Source: Viola odorata (lineage: Eukaryota; Streptophyta; Magnoliopsida; Malpighiales; Violaceae). Taken from it: a DNA stretch of 64,000 nucleotides. Made by a program: the position numbers and the translations under genes. The notes below the pieces were generated by a model, which ran no database searches, was not told where the DNA came from, and was given only the letters and a program-made list of their open reading frames with translations. This document shows, piece by piece, positions 34,474-47,183 of the stretch; positions within the stretch are counted from its first letter, which is position 1; every line of letters starts with the position of its first letter. The DNA lies in NCBI GenBank assembly GCA_963691705.1, contig OY829537.1, positions 62,596,304 through 62,660,303 on the forward strand, read 5' to 3'.

Positions 34474-34887
34474 TCAGTTAAGGTCAGGTGGGTCCGCCAT
34501 GAGGGGATGAAAACCCTCATGGAACAACTCCAATCTGTGGTCATGCACTTGAAAAATGAGGCCCGTGTCCATACTTTGAATTGCAACTACACCAGGATCA
34601 TACACCTGCGTGACAAGGTAAGGGTTAGTCCACCGAGACTGCGATTTTCTGGAAAAGAGCCTAAGACGAGAATTGTAAAGTAAAACTTTTTGTCCAGTAT
34701 CAAAGGTCTTAGGAGAGAGCAACTTATCGTGATGAGCTACTATCTTGGCAATGTCGTTGGAATTCCGCGGAGCTAGGTGAGCATTGGGCATCATGCCCTT
34801 GCTGGTCGCGACAGTGGCGGTAGTAGTGAGGTCAGGAACCATTGTGTCCTCGGGATTGTTCGTAGTGACGGCCAGAGTCACTGCCAT
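34474..34887 (-). pseudogene. Element E integrase C-terminal remnant
   Basis: Contains TGQKVLLYNSRLRLF and QSRWTNPYLVTQVYDPGVV, the conserved end of Athila-type integrase. The catalytic core is missing. Confidence 0.75.
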
Positions 34888-34980
34888 GGTGTTGGGGGAA
34901 ACAGGAGTGGGTGCGAAGGCTACTGGAACTAGTTGAGGAGTACAAAGGGCTGGGGCAAGCTCCTTGAGGTTGATGGTCGT

Positions 34981-35978
34981 TCATCCAAGGGCCTCGCGGT
35001 ATCCTTTGAGTGTGGACACCAGTTCATGTTCTGCAACAGGATCGAGCTTGCTAGAGATGATGGCAGGGAGCGTGTCATGCTTGCCAAGGTAGGCGTACTT
35101 GAGGTGCGAGGGCAAGCTCTTCAACTCCAACTTAGGTGCCTGTATAATAGAAAGCGGAGGCTTAGCATGATCAAGTGGAAGAGAAGAAATGATAGGAGTA
35201 GAAGGGATAAGAGAGTTCTCTTCCAAAGCAGCAACAACTTCTTGCAACTTGGGTGGAGTTACAAGCGTCAAGGCCGAGCTGTCTAGTACGGCTGGCGTAA
35301 TGCTCCTGTCCAGGGCTACAATGGGTTCATAAGTGGCCAGAGTAGCTATGACGTCTTTCAAGTCTGAAGGTATCGTGATGTGTGTTTCGGCCTCCTCTAG
35401 TACATCAGGCGTGATGTCCCTGTCTAGGGCAAGCTGCAAAGAGCTGTCAGTGTTAAGGTCGGGAACACATGTAACAATAGGATCAACAAAATCAGCAAAG
35501 TTCACACTAGAAAGTTCAGTGGGGTGTCTCATAACATCATGCATATTAAATTTAACAACTTCACCGTTGAATTCTAGTGAGATAGAGGAATCATGCACAT
35601 CGATCTTGGCTTTGGCAGTGAAGAGGAAGGGTCGTCCGAGTAACATGTTGGAGGCTTTGATGGACTGGTCGTTCTCCATATCAATCACGTAGAAGTCGGG
35701 TGGATATATGAAGTCTCCAACCTGCACCGAGACGTCCTCAATAACACCCTGGGTTGGATGACAGATCGGTCTGCTAGTTGAATTGTGGTCTTGGTAGGTT
35801 TGAGAGGTCCAAGATCAAGACCGTTGTATATCGTCATGGCCATGACGTTGATACCTGCACCTAAATCACACATAGCCCTACCAATGTCAATAGTACTGAT
35901 TTTGCAGGAAAGGGTGAACATACCTTTGTCTTTGCACTTGGGAGGTAGCCTCCGCTGGATCATGGTCGAGACGTTCAC
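34981..35978 (-). pseudogene. Element E protease region and linker
   Basis: Two overlapping frames (35978-35685 and 35727-34981) carry CDLGAGINVMAMTIYNGL, the protease active-site region, then LLGRPFLFTAKAKIDVHDSS and a long linker ending at REALG, just before where RT should start. The frames need a shift near 35700. Counterpart in element D: 2884-2432. Confidence 0.78.
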
Positions 35979-35980
35979 AC

Positions 35981-36870
35981 CTACGATGATTTTTTTATAC
36001 CTGACATGTTACATTTGTTAGCACACCAAGATTTTAAAAATTTAGCGTACCGAGGGACGTGTTTAATAGCCTGCAACAAAGGTATGTTAACTTTCACTTT
36101 ACTAAACATATCAAAAATTTCTCGATCTTCCTTATCCTTCTTGGTTGAGACCAACCGTTGAGGAAAAGGAGGTTCAAGAACCTTCATAATGAACTCTTCG
36201 GTGAATTCTGGGTTTGCCTCGACCTTTCTTGGGGAGTCGTGTCGTCTGGCTTGGTGAACACGCTTATCTTTTTCTACTTCTATTTTGGCTTCCTTTGGAT
36301 CTGGCACGGGCTCAGGCAACTCAACGTCTAGGCCTTGCTGCTCGTGGGATGGTATTTGTGTACCACTACGGAGTGACATAGCGTAGACAACATGTTGCGG
36401 GTTAAGTTCTGGTTGAGGTAGCAAGCATCGTTGGTTCTGTATCTCTTTCATCTCTGCAGTCAAAATACTCAACAATTTTTGTATATCAAGAATAACATTA
36501 GTAGGATTCGTTACTTCAACGCCCAGGGGTGCGGGAGGAATTGGTTCTTGAGGGGTCTAGTACTGGTGCTGCTGGTTATGGAGATGATTCGGCCATGGCT
36601 GACAGTGTTGAAGAATGTACGGCGGCTAAGATTGATCTTGGTAATAGTGATGCTGCGGTGACTGACTAGGGCACTACTCCTGGTTTGAGTACTAGTACTA
36701 CTGTGGTAACTGACTAGGCCCAGACTGTAGCGGATTGTTGTACCAACTTTGGTTAGGATGGTGCCAACCCTGGTCATAGTTGTAGGTATAAGGATCGAAT
36801 TACCATGGGGCTCCGTTATAATTACCAACTGTATTAACTTGGAATTCATCAGGGGTGTAGGGGTATGTGT
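35981..36870 (-). pseudogene. Element E gag C-terminal remnant
   Basis: The frame 36475-35981 has LEPPFPQRLVSTKKDKED and VPRYAKFLKSW, matching the gag-protease linker of element D (3502-2966). The Q/N/Y/G-rich part upstream (36849-36511) is out of frame. The N-terminal gag is not recognisable. Between it and the primer site (36871-37134) I see no feature. Confidence 0.68.
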
Positions 36871-37134
36871 TAGTTGGATGGTTGGTAAAGTTGCAAAATC
36901 TGTGTCTTACCCTGGACAGGTTGTATAGCGGCTAAAATCTGAATCATACCAGTGATAGTGGCGAGCTATTTTTCCATAAAAGTAGAACGAACGTCTTAGG
37001 CGTCGGCCATGTTGGGGAATTCGGGGGTGGGGATGTTTTCAGCGTCTAGGTCTTGACGCAGAAAGGAATTGGAATTGTAGGATTTGGTCTAGATTTCCTG
37101 TCACACAAACAAAAGAAAGAAATCAGTACTGTTA

Positions 37135-37153
37135 GTCCCTGACAATGACACCA
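37135..37153 (-). other. Decayed primer binding site of element E
   Basis: Minus strand reads TGGTGTCATTGTCAGGGAC, a mutated form of TGGCGCCGTTGCCGGGGAC; most changes are C to T or G to A transitions. Confidence 0.72.
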
Positions 37154-37158
37154 AAATT

Positions 37159-38652
37159 TGAACTGGTAGTCGAAGCCGTAAAAAATAATAATATAAACCT
37201 GCTAACAGTATGCACAATAAATTATGTATAGTGGCAACAGGATCGATTCACAAGGACTAGGGTAGACACTAACTTGTGTATGCGACTAGGGCAAATAAAC
37301 CAAAATAGTAACAAATGGGGGGTTTGAAAGTTGTTGATTAATCTAATGTAAACTAGGAAAGTAATGACAGACAATAATAAAACAAATAAGAAATCGATAG
37401 AGAGGAGTTCCCAGTAGGAATCTATCTCCGGTTGCATTTGCGGTCAGCCGGTCATTGGTGCAGTGATCTTCTACCCCTAGCTGATAGATGTGCTATGGGG
37501 ACCAGGTACGTTTAGGTCCCTTACTCTCTTTCGTACGAGAAACTACCCCAAGGTACATTTATGGGGGCAATGCTCAAAGGCCCATGGAGTAGTCTTGATG
37601 CTTTGTTGTCCCCCAAAGTACGTTTATGGAGGTAATACTCAAAGGCCCATGAAGCTGAAGAAAGACACACTTAGGGCGAGACACTTAGTGCGTTCGAGGC
37701 TCTACCCTAATTACTTACTTAACCCAGTCAGATTGGACCAGCGACCTGATGACTCCGATCTGGTTGTCTACTTTATCCTGCAGCCTCACGTTAGTTATTA
37801 CCACAAAGATGACTTTAATCATCTAGGCCTAGCTACTAGTTGATCAGGCTTGTAACAGTCCTAGCAGATTTGATAAGAATTTGTTAAGCAAATAAATATA
37901 AACCAATGATATATTAATTTTCAATTAGACCTCACGGCTTTCCTAAGCAACCTTCGATGATCCTACCAAGAACAAGAGATTTAGCTACTCATAACGTAAG
38001 TAAAATAAATAAAATAATTAAAGTGCATAATTGAAAGAAGAAGAGAATAAGAAAACTCCTAAATATTACTGGCCGGAGCTATTACAAACGGAGAAGAGAA
38101 GAAGAAGAGGGAAAGAGGGTGGAAGAGAGCCTCTTCAAAAGATGATAATGAAAACCCTAAATCTAAAAAGTCTTATAGGTGAAATTACAAAGAAGGAAAT
38201 TCTAAAAATAGAAAATAATAAAAAGGAAAATCCTAGATTTAATTGGAGTTGATTCTCAAATTATCTTCTTGCCAAAATGGGGAAAATCTAGAGTAATGGG
38301 GTTGATTCTCTGATTTTCTTGTTTTAGGGATTTTCCTTTTCCGTGTTGCTTTCCTTCGTTGCCGCGTGCATGCAACTGCAAGGCCTAGCTGATCAAATCC
38401 ATCCAAAATCCTCTAATAAACGCATCTTTATGATATTTACTCTCTAGCGCTGGACTGCACTATCGTCACGAGCACGCAGCTGCTAGGGCAAGCTGATCAA
38501 ATCCTTCAGAATTCCAGCGAATAATGCATCTTTTCGTTATTTCCTTTCCAAAAGCCAAGATCTGCAAATAGTAAGGAAACAAGGGCAAATTAGTAGCATC
38601 GAGATCTAAAAAGGGCTAGGAAAGGAAGGGAAAATACGCACAAAATCCATCA
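37159..38652 (-). repeat. 5' LTR of element E
   Basis: TGAACTGG at the inner edge and ATCCATCA at the outer edge. Internal blocks resemble those of LTRs D, A and H, in the order expected for a minus-oriented LTR, but are strongly diverged. Confidence 0.7.
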
Positions 38653-39024
38653 TGTCAAGAGTGTTAAGGCTAGGCCTTGGTGTTCAACCCTAGACTTAAC
38701 ATATGCCTTGAGACGCCGAGTGTGCAAGGATTTGACGGATAGTCCCTTATCGGTTATGTGAAGGGAAGTATTTTTGGTGTGATGGCTCTCTATCTTTCCC
38801 TGGGCAAGATACATGAGTATGCTTATCTAAGTGAGCTTCTCCTATGCATTGCGACATAGGCATGAGAGCGAGTATTCCGTCATGATGGCTTGGTTATCAT
38901 GGCCACTTCTAGCTAAGTGTATTTTGAGAACTAGTAATGCACTATCTAAAGAGGGACAAGGTTGGATTCGGGTAGCGAGTGTGGCTGTGAAAGTTCTATC
39001 TAAAGGTTCAAGATCGGATGAAGG
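38653..39024. other. Sequence left of solo LTR H
   Basis: 372 bases of unassigned sequence. Nothing recognisable; it is continuous with 40615 onward once LTR H is removed. Confidence 0.5.
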
Positions 39025-40614
39025 TGATAACATGTGTTTTATATATGTTTTCCTCTTCATTTTCACTCTTTATTCTAGCATGATATTGCTGGTTTGCCCT
39101 TGTTTCCATCATTTTTGCAGTTTTGGGCTAGAAGGGAGAAAGATACAAAAAAACATGCGCTATTTGGATGGAATCCTGTGGAACTTAAAGTGTCAAGACC
39201 AGCGTCGAGGCCTAGCTGTTTACCTATCATTGAGCCCTGGATGCGAGTCGTGCCGTCTAGCCTTGGACCCGCACTAGAGCCATCTGGAGCCGCATTCTAC
39301 CTAAGACTCGCTGTCGCACGTGCAAACATTCTCCCAAGGACGTGCAAAGAAAGATCCACGCGGTATTCCTCCCAGATTCCCTTTTGGCCATTATGGGAAT
39401 ATTCCCTCTAAGACACGCTCCCCTTGTACCTCCCTCTTAGCTGTATTTTATCTTTTTGTGAGCTGAGAGAGTATTTAAACCTTAGTTTGTAGGGTTTTAG
39501 ATGATAGAATCATATCTTTTGGGGGCAGCCGCTCTTACATACTTTTTTAGTATTTCTTTGGGATTTGTTCCTCCCTTTTCGTTGTAGCCGCCGCCAGCCA
39601 CCAACTCTTCTTCAAAGCGGAGCTTTTAACTCCGACTGGTATTTATTAAGCTTTTATTTTCCTTTACTGCATCTTTATCTTTTATGCTATATAGTAGATC
39701 TGTTTTTATTTATTTAATTATTAGCATGAGTGGCTAAGCTCATACGCTTAGCGAGGGTGTTTTGAGAGTTGCAAAAGGGTAGTCAAGAGGCCAAATTGCG
39801 CTTTATATATTCTTATTTCTATATTTGTTTGTTTGCCATTTAATTGTTAAATCTATTTGGGTTTATTGGAAGCTTGATCACCTACTGATCTACCTTCTTA
39901 GATTACTGTCGTTTCTTTGGTAATAACTAACGTGAGGCCTTAGAATAGAAGCAGATAACTAGATGGATTGTCATTAGTTTGGTCTGTTCCGTCTATGGCA
40001 AGCAACCGATTAGGGTAGTGGCACGAGTGTGATAAGCTGAGGGTCTCGCCCTTAGACGTGTCTTTCCTCTTCTTAATGGGCCTTTGAGTATTGTCTCCCC
40101 GTCTCGTACCTGGGAGGACGGCGAAGTGTCAAGGTTACCTCATATGTAAAAATGGGGGGTAACTTCTCTTACGAAGGAAAGCAGGGGGGCTAAATGTACC
40201 TGGCCCCTATAACACGTTTATGACATAAGAATAGAATATTTGTGCGCCGATGACTGACTAGGCCTCGACGCAACCCAAGAAAACCCCTTGATAAGATTTT
40301 CTCCTCATTTGACTTCATCTCCTTTACTTTCCTATTTGTTTTTGTTCTTGATTATTATTTTGTCAACTTTATTAATTTTGTCTTTGTTAGCTATCTAGGT
40401 CTCGATCTCTTTTGGTGAACTAGTTTAACCAACAAATCCCACCCCCCCTTTTGTGTTACTATTTGATTGCATTTATCTTTGTCATACATCTAGGGCAAGT
40501 TGTTATCCTTCAATCCCTGTGGTTCGACCCTGTTACCGTTTTACGCAAATTAATTTGTGCATCTAGGCTTCAGGATTTATTATTATATTTGACGTGTTTC
40601 GACAACTCTCGTCA
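39025..40614 (+). repeat. Solo LTR H (Athila-like family)
   Basis: TGATAACATG to CTCGTCA, 1590 bases, flanked by the perfect 5-base duplication GAAGG (39020-39024 and 40615-40619). The content is the reverse complement of the layout of LTRs D and A: outer block with ttgcag and agaaggg, TATTTAAA near 39471, the gtgaggc and ggttacctcatatg blocks, and a final segment with tgcatctaggcttcagg. So it lies in plus orientation. With no internal sequence and an intact duplication, it is a solo LTR left by recombination between two LTRs. Confidence 0.9.
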
Positions 40615-41206
40615 GAAGGCCTCGTCTTGTGTTACGGGCGAGCATAGGCCGAGATGAGAGGGCTCGACCTATGACATGCTTGAGCATGGCCGAGAGGCAC
40701 GAGTGGGCGTGGCCTTGAGACACGTGGGAACATGGCTAAGAGTCACATGCGAGCGTGGCCGAGAGGCCGCCAAGCGAGTGTGTGTTGAAGGATCGAGGAA
40801 GTCTTTTTTGTCCTGCATGAGTAATGGGCGAGGAAAAGAGCAACCTTTCTTATGAGAAGTGCACGAGGGACCTTAGCGAGGCCCGAGGGTGACGAGGCCT
40901 CGCTCGAGTTGTGCGTGTGCGCGAGAGTGGGGAATAACGTAGTTGTTAGTCTTGGGTTCGGCTAAGCTTTAAGTGATGGATACGAGTCGATACTAAACCT
41001 TGTTATGAGACGTGTTGGAAAAGAGCCTGAAAAAGGTTGGTCTAGATGCGGGATCTAGGCGTCGCACGACTTCGAAAAAGTAGGTTCGTAAGACCACATT
41101 TTTTTTTCTTTTTTTGCTTTATTTACGACTGTGGAGCGGATCGCATTCAAACACGCAAGCACAAAACTGAAACAAGAAGCTCACTGTTAGCATCTGTAGA
41201 GCAAGA
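40615..41206. other. Upstream region of the UBLCP1-like gene, with degenerate 24-base repeats
   Basis: At about 40680-40772 a unit of 23-24 bases (theme gagcatggccgagaggcacg) recurs four times, with a further related copy near 40638. The 160 bases before the start codon hold a T-rich stretch and the presumptive 5' leader. No clear TATA box is seen. Confidence 0.5.
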
Positions 41207-44200
41207 ATGTCAGCTGCGACTCCGAGTTCTTGTTCGTCCCCTTCACTGTTGAGCTCAGCCGAGGCAGAGGAGGAACTGACACTGACTGTGAAATGGTGTG
41301 GCAAAGAATACACCGTTAGAGTTTGCGGAGATGACTCCGTAGCTGAGCTGAAGCGCCGTATTTGCGAACTCACCCACGTTCTTCCCAAAAGACAAAAGCT
41401 TTTGTACCCGAAAATCGGTAACAAGCTCTCTGATGACTCCGTCTTGCTCTCTAAACTACCCCTCAAATCCACTGTCAAGATGACCATGATCGGGTATGTG
41501 TATCTGAATTGAAATTAATGTCTTCAATTGTGGTTCATATTTTTTATGCCCCTATTTCCCCCTATTGGTGTTTTTCTTGATTTGAGTCCATTTTAGGCGT
41601 GGAATTTGGTGGACAGAAGGGTTTCTAAGTAGTTTTATGGTATTGTGTACCAAAGGTTTGCTTGAAGAGTTCTAGGTGACCTCGGTCTTTGCTTGCCAGG
41701 AATTTAACTGTGATGTATGTATTCATTTTCAGAAGTACACAATTTGGGAGAAGAAAATAACTTAATGACTTATAGTGGCGGAAGGGTTTCTATAACTTAA
41801 ATTCTGATTGTGACAATGTTCTTCTTCTTGTTGTTGTTGTGGCTGTGGCATTATACTTTAGTCATGAGAGGTGCCTAAACAAAAAGATGCTTTCTTGGAA
41901 TATGGATTGTGCATAAATGAACAATGCTTGCTGCAATAGAATTTCGCAAGTAACATAGGTTTTAAGGACTTCTTCAATCAGCACATCAATGAGATGGAAC
42001 ATTTCCAAAATGTTTTCAATTAGTCAGATCAACTTGTCAGGAAATAGGAGTGGAAGCAGTATGTGTGGTGCCAAATGAATGCTATGACATGCAATGGTGT
42101 GTTTGTTCTTCCTATTTAGCTAGTAAAAATTGTCTTGGGTTATAGGCCTATGATTGGTTTTAGAAGATAAAGTTACCATAGCTTTTGGTATTGTAAAGTT
42201 GAGCTGACTCACTTTTTGATGTAGTTGTGATTAATATTGAGTTCAACTGCATTTCTAGGACCACTGAAGATGATATCATTGTGGATCAAGTGGATGCTCC
42301 AGAGATTATTGATGATTTTGAATTGGGGCAAGATGAAGTTGTTGACATCAAAGACAAAGAAGTAAATAAACAGAAACTAAGGAGGCGTATAGAACAATAC
42401 AAGGTCAGCTCCATTTTTTTTCTTCTCATTTTACTATAATTATATACAGCAGAGAATTGGTTGGAGGTTTGGAATATATGTGATCACTGCTACTCCGTGT
42501 CTATTCTTTTGAAATGATTTTAAATTTTTCTATGGTCTATGTTCAATTAATGTTGTGGCAATAAATTCAAGTTTCAATGAGATGTGAGGACTTTTCTTCT
42601 TTTCTAATACTCTTTGCAAGTTCATATTTTTCACCTTTGCGCTAATCCAGAAGCTGGCTGTTTTCCTCTATATTTGATTGACCGTATGAATTCCACTCCA
42701 TATTAGAATTAAACTTGATGGGGAACTCTTGAGTTCAGGCCTAATGGCTTAAGATTCTGAACACGCAACTGACTTGTTGTGTTTCAAAGAGGGGAATGAT
42801 AGAAACTGTTGAGGAGAAGGTCAAAATGACCCAGAAACATGATTTCTGTGAGCATGAGCACATGTAGAAGTTTCCCAAAGTTTTGTTATTTTGTTTTCCT
42901 ACTTTTTTGTCATAGGTCATTATAGAAGAATGATGTATGATTCCTAGAACAATGGATTTTGAAACTCCAACTGGCTTCTACTTGTAGCTTGAGGGTGGCT
43001 TCCTTCTTTTTGTCAGGAAAACAAGTGTTGCCTAGTTTTCTTGGTTTACTTGTTATCTACTATAGGATCCTAGTGGAAAGATTTTTTTGGTAGGAATCCT
43101 AGTAGAAAGTTACTGGTTGCATTGTTTACCTAGGGTAAATACCATTTCCCATGAGGTGTGGTTATAACAAAATATAGTTGTACGCATTGATATTGGTATT
43201 TACCTGTCTGCTTCATGTAAGTAACTGCTTGCTATTGAGGTCCATGTTCATTTTCTTGGATTGTAGATTGAACTCCTGAATCCATGCCGTGACGGAAAGA
43301 AACTGCTTGTCCTGGATATTGACTATACTTTGTTTGATCACCGGTCCCCAGCTGAGAATCCTGTTCAACTCATGCGGCCTTGTAAGTGGTCTGGCCCTGC
43401 ACGCTTCTATTTGTATATTTTGTACTATTTTAATTACATTACCATTTGCAGATCTGCATGAGTTTCTTACTGCAGCTTATGCAGAATATGATATTATTAT
43501 ATGGTCTGCAACCAGGTCAGATTCATTTTTCTTTGGTTTATCAGCAATCTGTCTTTACTGGTTGTTTTCATATCCCTTGAAAAAGAGAGGAAAACAAACA
43601 AACAAAACGAAAACAAGAAATCAAGTCCCTCTATCAATTTCTCTTTTCTGCAGCATGAAGTGGGTTGAATTGAAGATGGGGCAGCTTGGGGTACTCAACA
43701 ATCCTAACTACAAAATCACAGCCCTTCTGGACCATTTAGCGATGATTACAGTTCAGTCAGATTCTCGTGGGATATTCGACTGCAAGCCACTTGGATTGAT
43801 TTGGGCTAAATTCCCTGAGGTGATGCTTTGAAGATTTTGTTAATCCATCTTCGTTAGCATTAAGGTCATTTTGATCAACGGATTGATTCACATTTGAAAA
43901 CTAAACCATTTATTTCTGCTGTTCCAAAAAATGTCATGGTTTGAAAGCATATTTTAGAATATGACTACGCTTGTTGAAGAAGTGGAAAGTCAGTTCTGAG
44001 ATAGTCCTTATTTTCTTTAAATTTGCAGCTATGCATGCTACCAAATAACCTTTTTCCATCTGAGATGAACTCTATTCTCTACCTTTGATTCAAATACTGT
44101 ACCTAGGAAAAGAATTCATTGTGTTTCCACAGTGTAAGTGCCATCCAAGTGACAGAATGTGGTTTATGTTGTGTTTCAGTACTACAATTCGAAAAACACC

Positions 44201-44395
44201 ATAATGTTTGATGACCTGCGACGGAATTTTGTCATGAACCCGAAGAATGGTCTAATTATCAAGCCATTCAGAAAAGCTCATGCAAACAGAGATAGTGACC
44301 TGGAGCTAGTGAAGCTCACGCAATACCTGCTTGCTATTGCGGATCTTGATGATTTAACCACCCTGGATCACAGAAACTGGGAACTTTTTTATTGA
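41207..44395 (+). CDS. UBLCP1: UBLCP1-type phosphatase: ubiquitin-like domain plus CTD/HAD phosphatase, six exons
   Basis: Exons 41207-41493, 42259-42403, 43267-43381, 43452-43515, 43654-43819 and 44180-44395 join in phase with GT-AG introns to 330 residues; the human protein has 318. Residues about 24-96 form a ubiquitin-like domain ([16 protein letters not shown] onwards). The phosphatase has the HAD motif DIDYT, with Asp161 as nucleophile and Asp163 as acid/base. It also has the motif-II region [15 protein letters not shown] and the acidic motif MFDD at about 268-271. In animals the family dephosphorylates the proteasome regulatory particle (Rpt1) in the nucleus and lowers 26S activity; the same role is inferred here. 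ATG chosen because it opens the UBL domain and the upstream sequence is not alignable. AATAAA at about 44421 may serve polyadenylation. Confidence 0.93.
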
Positions 44396-47183
44396 GGATG
44401 GTACAAAAAGGCGTAGACATGAATAAATGACAGTTAAAGCATTGAATTGGTATTTGCGGCTTATATTTGCCTTTTGAGGTATGTATCCATGTTTTACTGT
44501 TAGTGGTCTTCTATTCTCAACAATATGTTATTGTTGATAGAGGGTTGAATGAAAATGCAAGAGAACTTCCATCTTGATTTTGCATAGCAGATTCAAATTT
44601 ACTGGATTTTCTAATTTCCCTAAGATCAAATTTGAAAAACTGCATTTGGTTTGTCAAAAATTTATTGCTGCAGATCTGTGGCGATGACATATACTATCAT
44701 TTTGTGTTCAGTTAATTACCAGTAAAAGTATTTTGAGATGGTAATCATCTAGCTTATCCATGTACGTGATTTCTTATTAGATCTATGGGGTGGACTCTGG
44801 AATGCTCCTGATCTTTTCAGATTTTGCATGTTCATTGTTTTGTACTAAGGTATACTGATCTAATCAAAAAGCCATTTTACTTATCAGTGCCCTGTTGATG
44901 TGGTAGTTTGCTTTCTGCCAATTGTCATTTTCCCTTTCTGTCCACTTACATGTATGTATGATATTGATTGTGCATTTTCCCTTTCTGCCATGATCTACTC
45001 ACACTTCAAAAATATATATAGAATAAAGTAGACAGGCATCCTTTTTTTTTCAGATCCTTTTGACGAACACATTGTTTTTAATTTACTGTCAGTTTTTTTG
45101 CAACTTGTTGAACTATTGTGCAACCAAGGAATCTGTAGATTCTCAAAACTGAGAAGCACCAAGGCAAAGTCGAAGCTTTTCTTGTTTTCGATGTCTTTCC
45201 CTTTACTTCTGTTTTCATAGGTGTTTTTTCGTTGTTCCTTTTCGGTACTCCTCAAGTTCGGCATTCTGAGTAAAACAATCCTTTTACGATGATGTGTGTG
45301 GTACTTATTATGACTTGTTGTTTCAGGGATGGGAGGTTGGATTGAGATGGCTGAAGACCAGTTTCTTGTTTCTCTCATGATAAATGATGCTTGTTCCTTC
45401 GAACTCATTTTACACATTGTAATATCCTTTCTACGGCAGTTAAGTGGATGATTAGGTAGAGGTGGGATTCGACCCCGGGTTGGAGTCCCTACTAGAGCTA
45501 TATGCCCATTAGCATGAACTTACGTTAAGCCTTTGCACTCTTTTTTTTTAATTATTTTTTATTATTTTTTTTGCATTAGATTTTAGGAAAACTGGAACGT
45601 AATGGATTCATACATGGAACGTCAAAACCCTGTTTTTCTTTTCTCTGCTTCTTTCAATTCGTATTCTTCCTCCTTCCTGCCTAAAGCAAGAACACACTTT
45701 TCTCTCTCCCTTGGTCTTCCCACTCCTAGTGTCGATCGACACCCTCCGCCTCCGATAGCGAAGCACGGTCCAAACCTCCTTCCACTCCTGCCCACTCCAA
45801 TAATTCATCTCACAATAATACTTGAGGGAGATGCCTTCTTATTTTTATTTAATTTTTTTATTGGTTAATTGCTGCCTCCTTCAATTTTTGGCTTCAACCA
45901 ACAATTATATATATTCTTTATTATGAAAATGTTATCAAAAGTTTGATTATAATATATTTTATTATGTTATAAATACAATATACACTTACTAATTAAATTA
46001 TAACCTCATGACTAGTTATATTTTGATTAATCTAAATATTTAATAGTAAAAAACTAATGAAGATAATTTGTTCCAACCCCCTGTTATTGCAGTTTATGGC
46101 TATTAATTAGCGTATTACACGAACTAATAGAGAATCCTACTGGAATTGCTCCAAGACATAAAAAATTATATTATTAAGGATATAGTTTGATGAAAATATT
46201 ATAAAAATACAATTATTATATATATAATTTCACTAATTTTGTCTGTCGCGTTTGAACTGCGTTCGGCGAATTTCAAGTAAACTAATTCATGAGTTACTTA
46301 TGAACTCCTTGTCAGATTTTAAATAAAGAATTTACATTCACACAAATATTATATAAATATACTCGAGAAACGGAAAATATTTGGTAGTTACATAATAATA
46401 ATAATAATAATCGTAGGGAAAGATAGCGTAACCTTTGTTATCTGTATTACACGAATCAATAAAAAGACCTAATAGAATTGCTCCAATATATAAATAAAAA
46501 AACCTCTGTAGTCTAATTGCTATACTTCTACCCAAATCAAATTTCTTCTTAATTATTTCCATTTTTTTAGCAATTTATATAATTGATTGTATTCAACCGA
46601 GTAAATCATAAAATTGATTGTATTCAATCGGACAAATTATTTACATTACTTGACCTGAGACATTTATAAATTTTCTATCCTCAGATATCTCTCTCCTGCT
46701 TATGGCTCTAAAATTTTCCGTTAGAGTTCTGGAAATTGAGGAACGATCGTAACCCTGTACGTACTGTACAGTCCTCTAATTCAGGATTGCAAGATTCTCC
46801 TGTTTAAGGTAGCTGTAGACAGACCTTACAATAGAAGCAATTTACATTACAGTTTTTTCCAAATTCTCTGTGAAAACATCGTCTACAGAAATACAACAAC
46901 AATGTACCACACCCACCCCACTCCACTCTACTCCTTGTCTAAAATAACACCTCCATCCATTCGCAAACCTACGACCGCTTCCGACCTTTACCCTCTCCAG
47001 TTCTCCCATCTAAAACATTCAGTAGTCATACTGCTACATGCTTATGTAGTGGTCGCCCTTGCCATCAATAGCTTACAATTCTCTCCATTTCTTCTTCGTC
47101 TCATCCCATCTCCCTTTTCTGCCCGCACGTACGTACGTACATTTCTCATGAACCAAAAAGAGAAAGAAAAAGAGTAAAGAATT
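44396..47183. other. Intergenic region between the two host genes
   Basis: AT-rich, with no gene that I can support. It holds the 3' ends of both flanking genes, which converge. It also has a tRNA-like fragment (45449-45510), T-rich runs at 45541-45572, an (ATA) repeat at about 46390-46411 and a short CGTA repeat at about 47127-47141. Confidence 0.6.
45449..45510 (-). repeat. Possible tRNA-derived SINE or tRNA-like fragment
   Basis: The minus strand has TAGCTCTAGTAGG, like a pol III A box, followed by GGGTCGAATCCC, like a B box. The boxes are only about 12 bases apart, closer than in an intact tRNA or SINE head, so it is at best a deleted relic. No target duplication could be defined. Confidence 0.3.

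Larger units (their letters stand above)
34260..38652 (-). mobile_element. Element E: old Athila-like element lacking reverse transcriptase
   Basis: On the minus strand: 5' LTR (38652-37159), a decayed tRNA-Asp-type primer site, gag remnants, protease, then directly the end of integrase and a 3' untranslated block shared with element A. The 3' LTR is not in the window. The last residues before RT (STLKGYREALG, 34981; compare LLKEFRQAIGWTIADIK in D) are followed within about 100 bases by integrase C-terminal sequence, so about 3 kb of RT, RNase H and integrase core are deleted. Confidence 0.8.

Noticed and set aside
43289..43831. A continuous 180-codon frame across the UBLCP1-like gene
   Set aside because: It reads through two short introns; the conserved protein is obtained only by splicing at 43381/43452 and 43515/43654.
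44995..45417. A 140-codon minus-strand frame between the host genes
   Set aside because: No domain, no splice or codon signal, in AT-rich 3' flanking sequence; likely chance.
45602..45868. An 88-codon plus-strand frame
   Set aside because: Low-complexity composition and no homology recognised; not supported as a gene.
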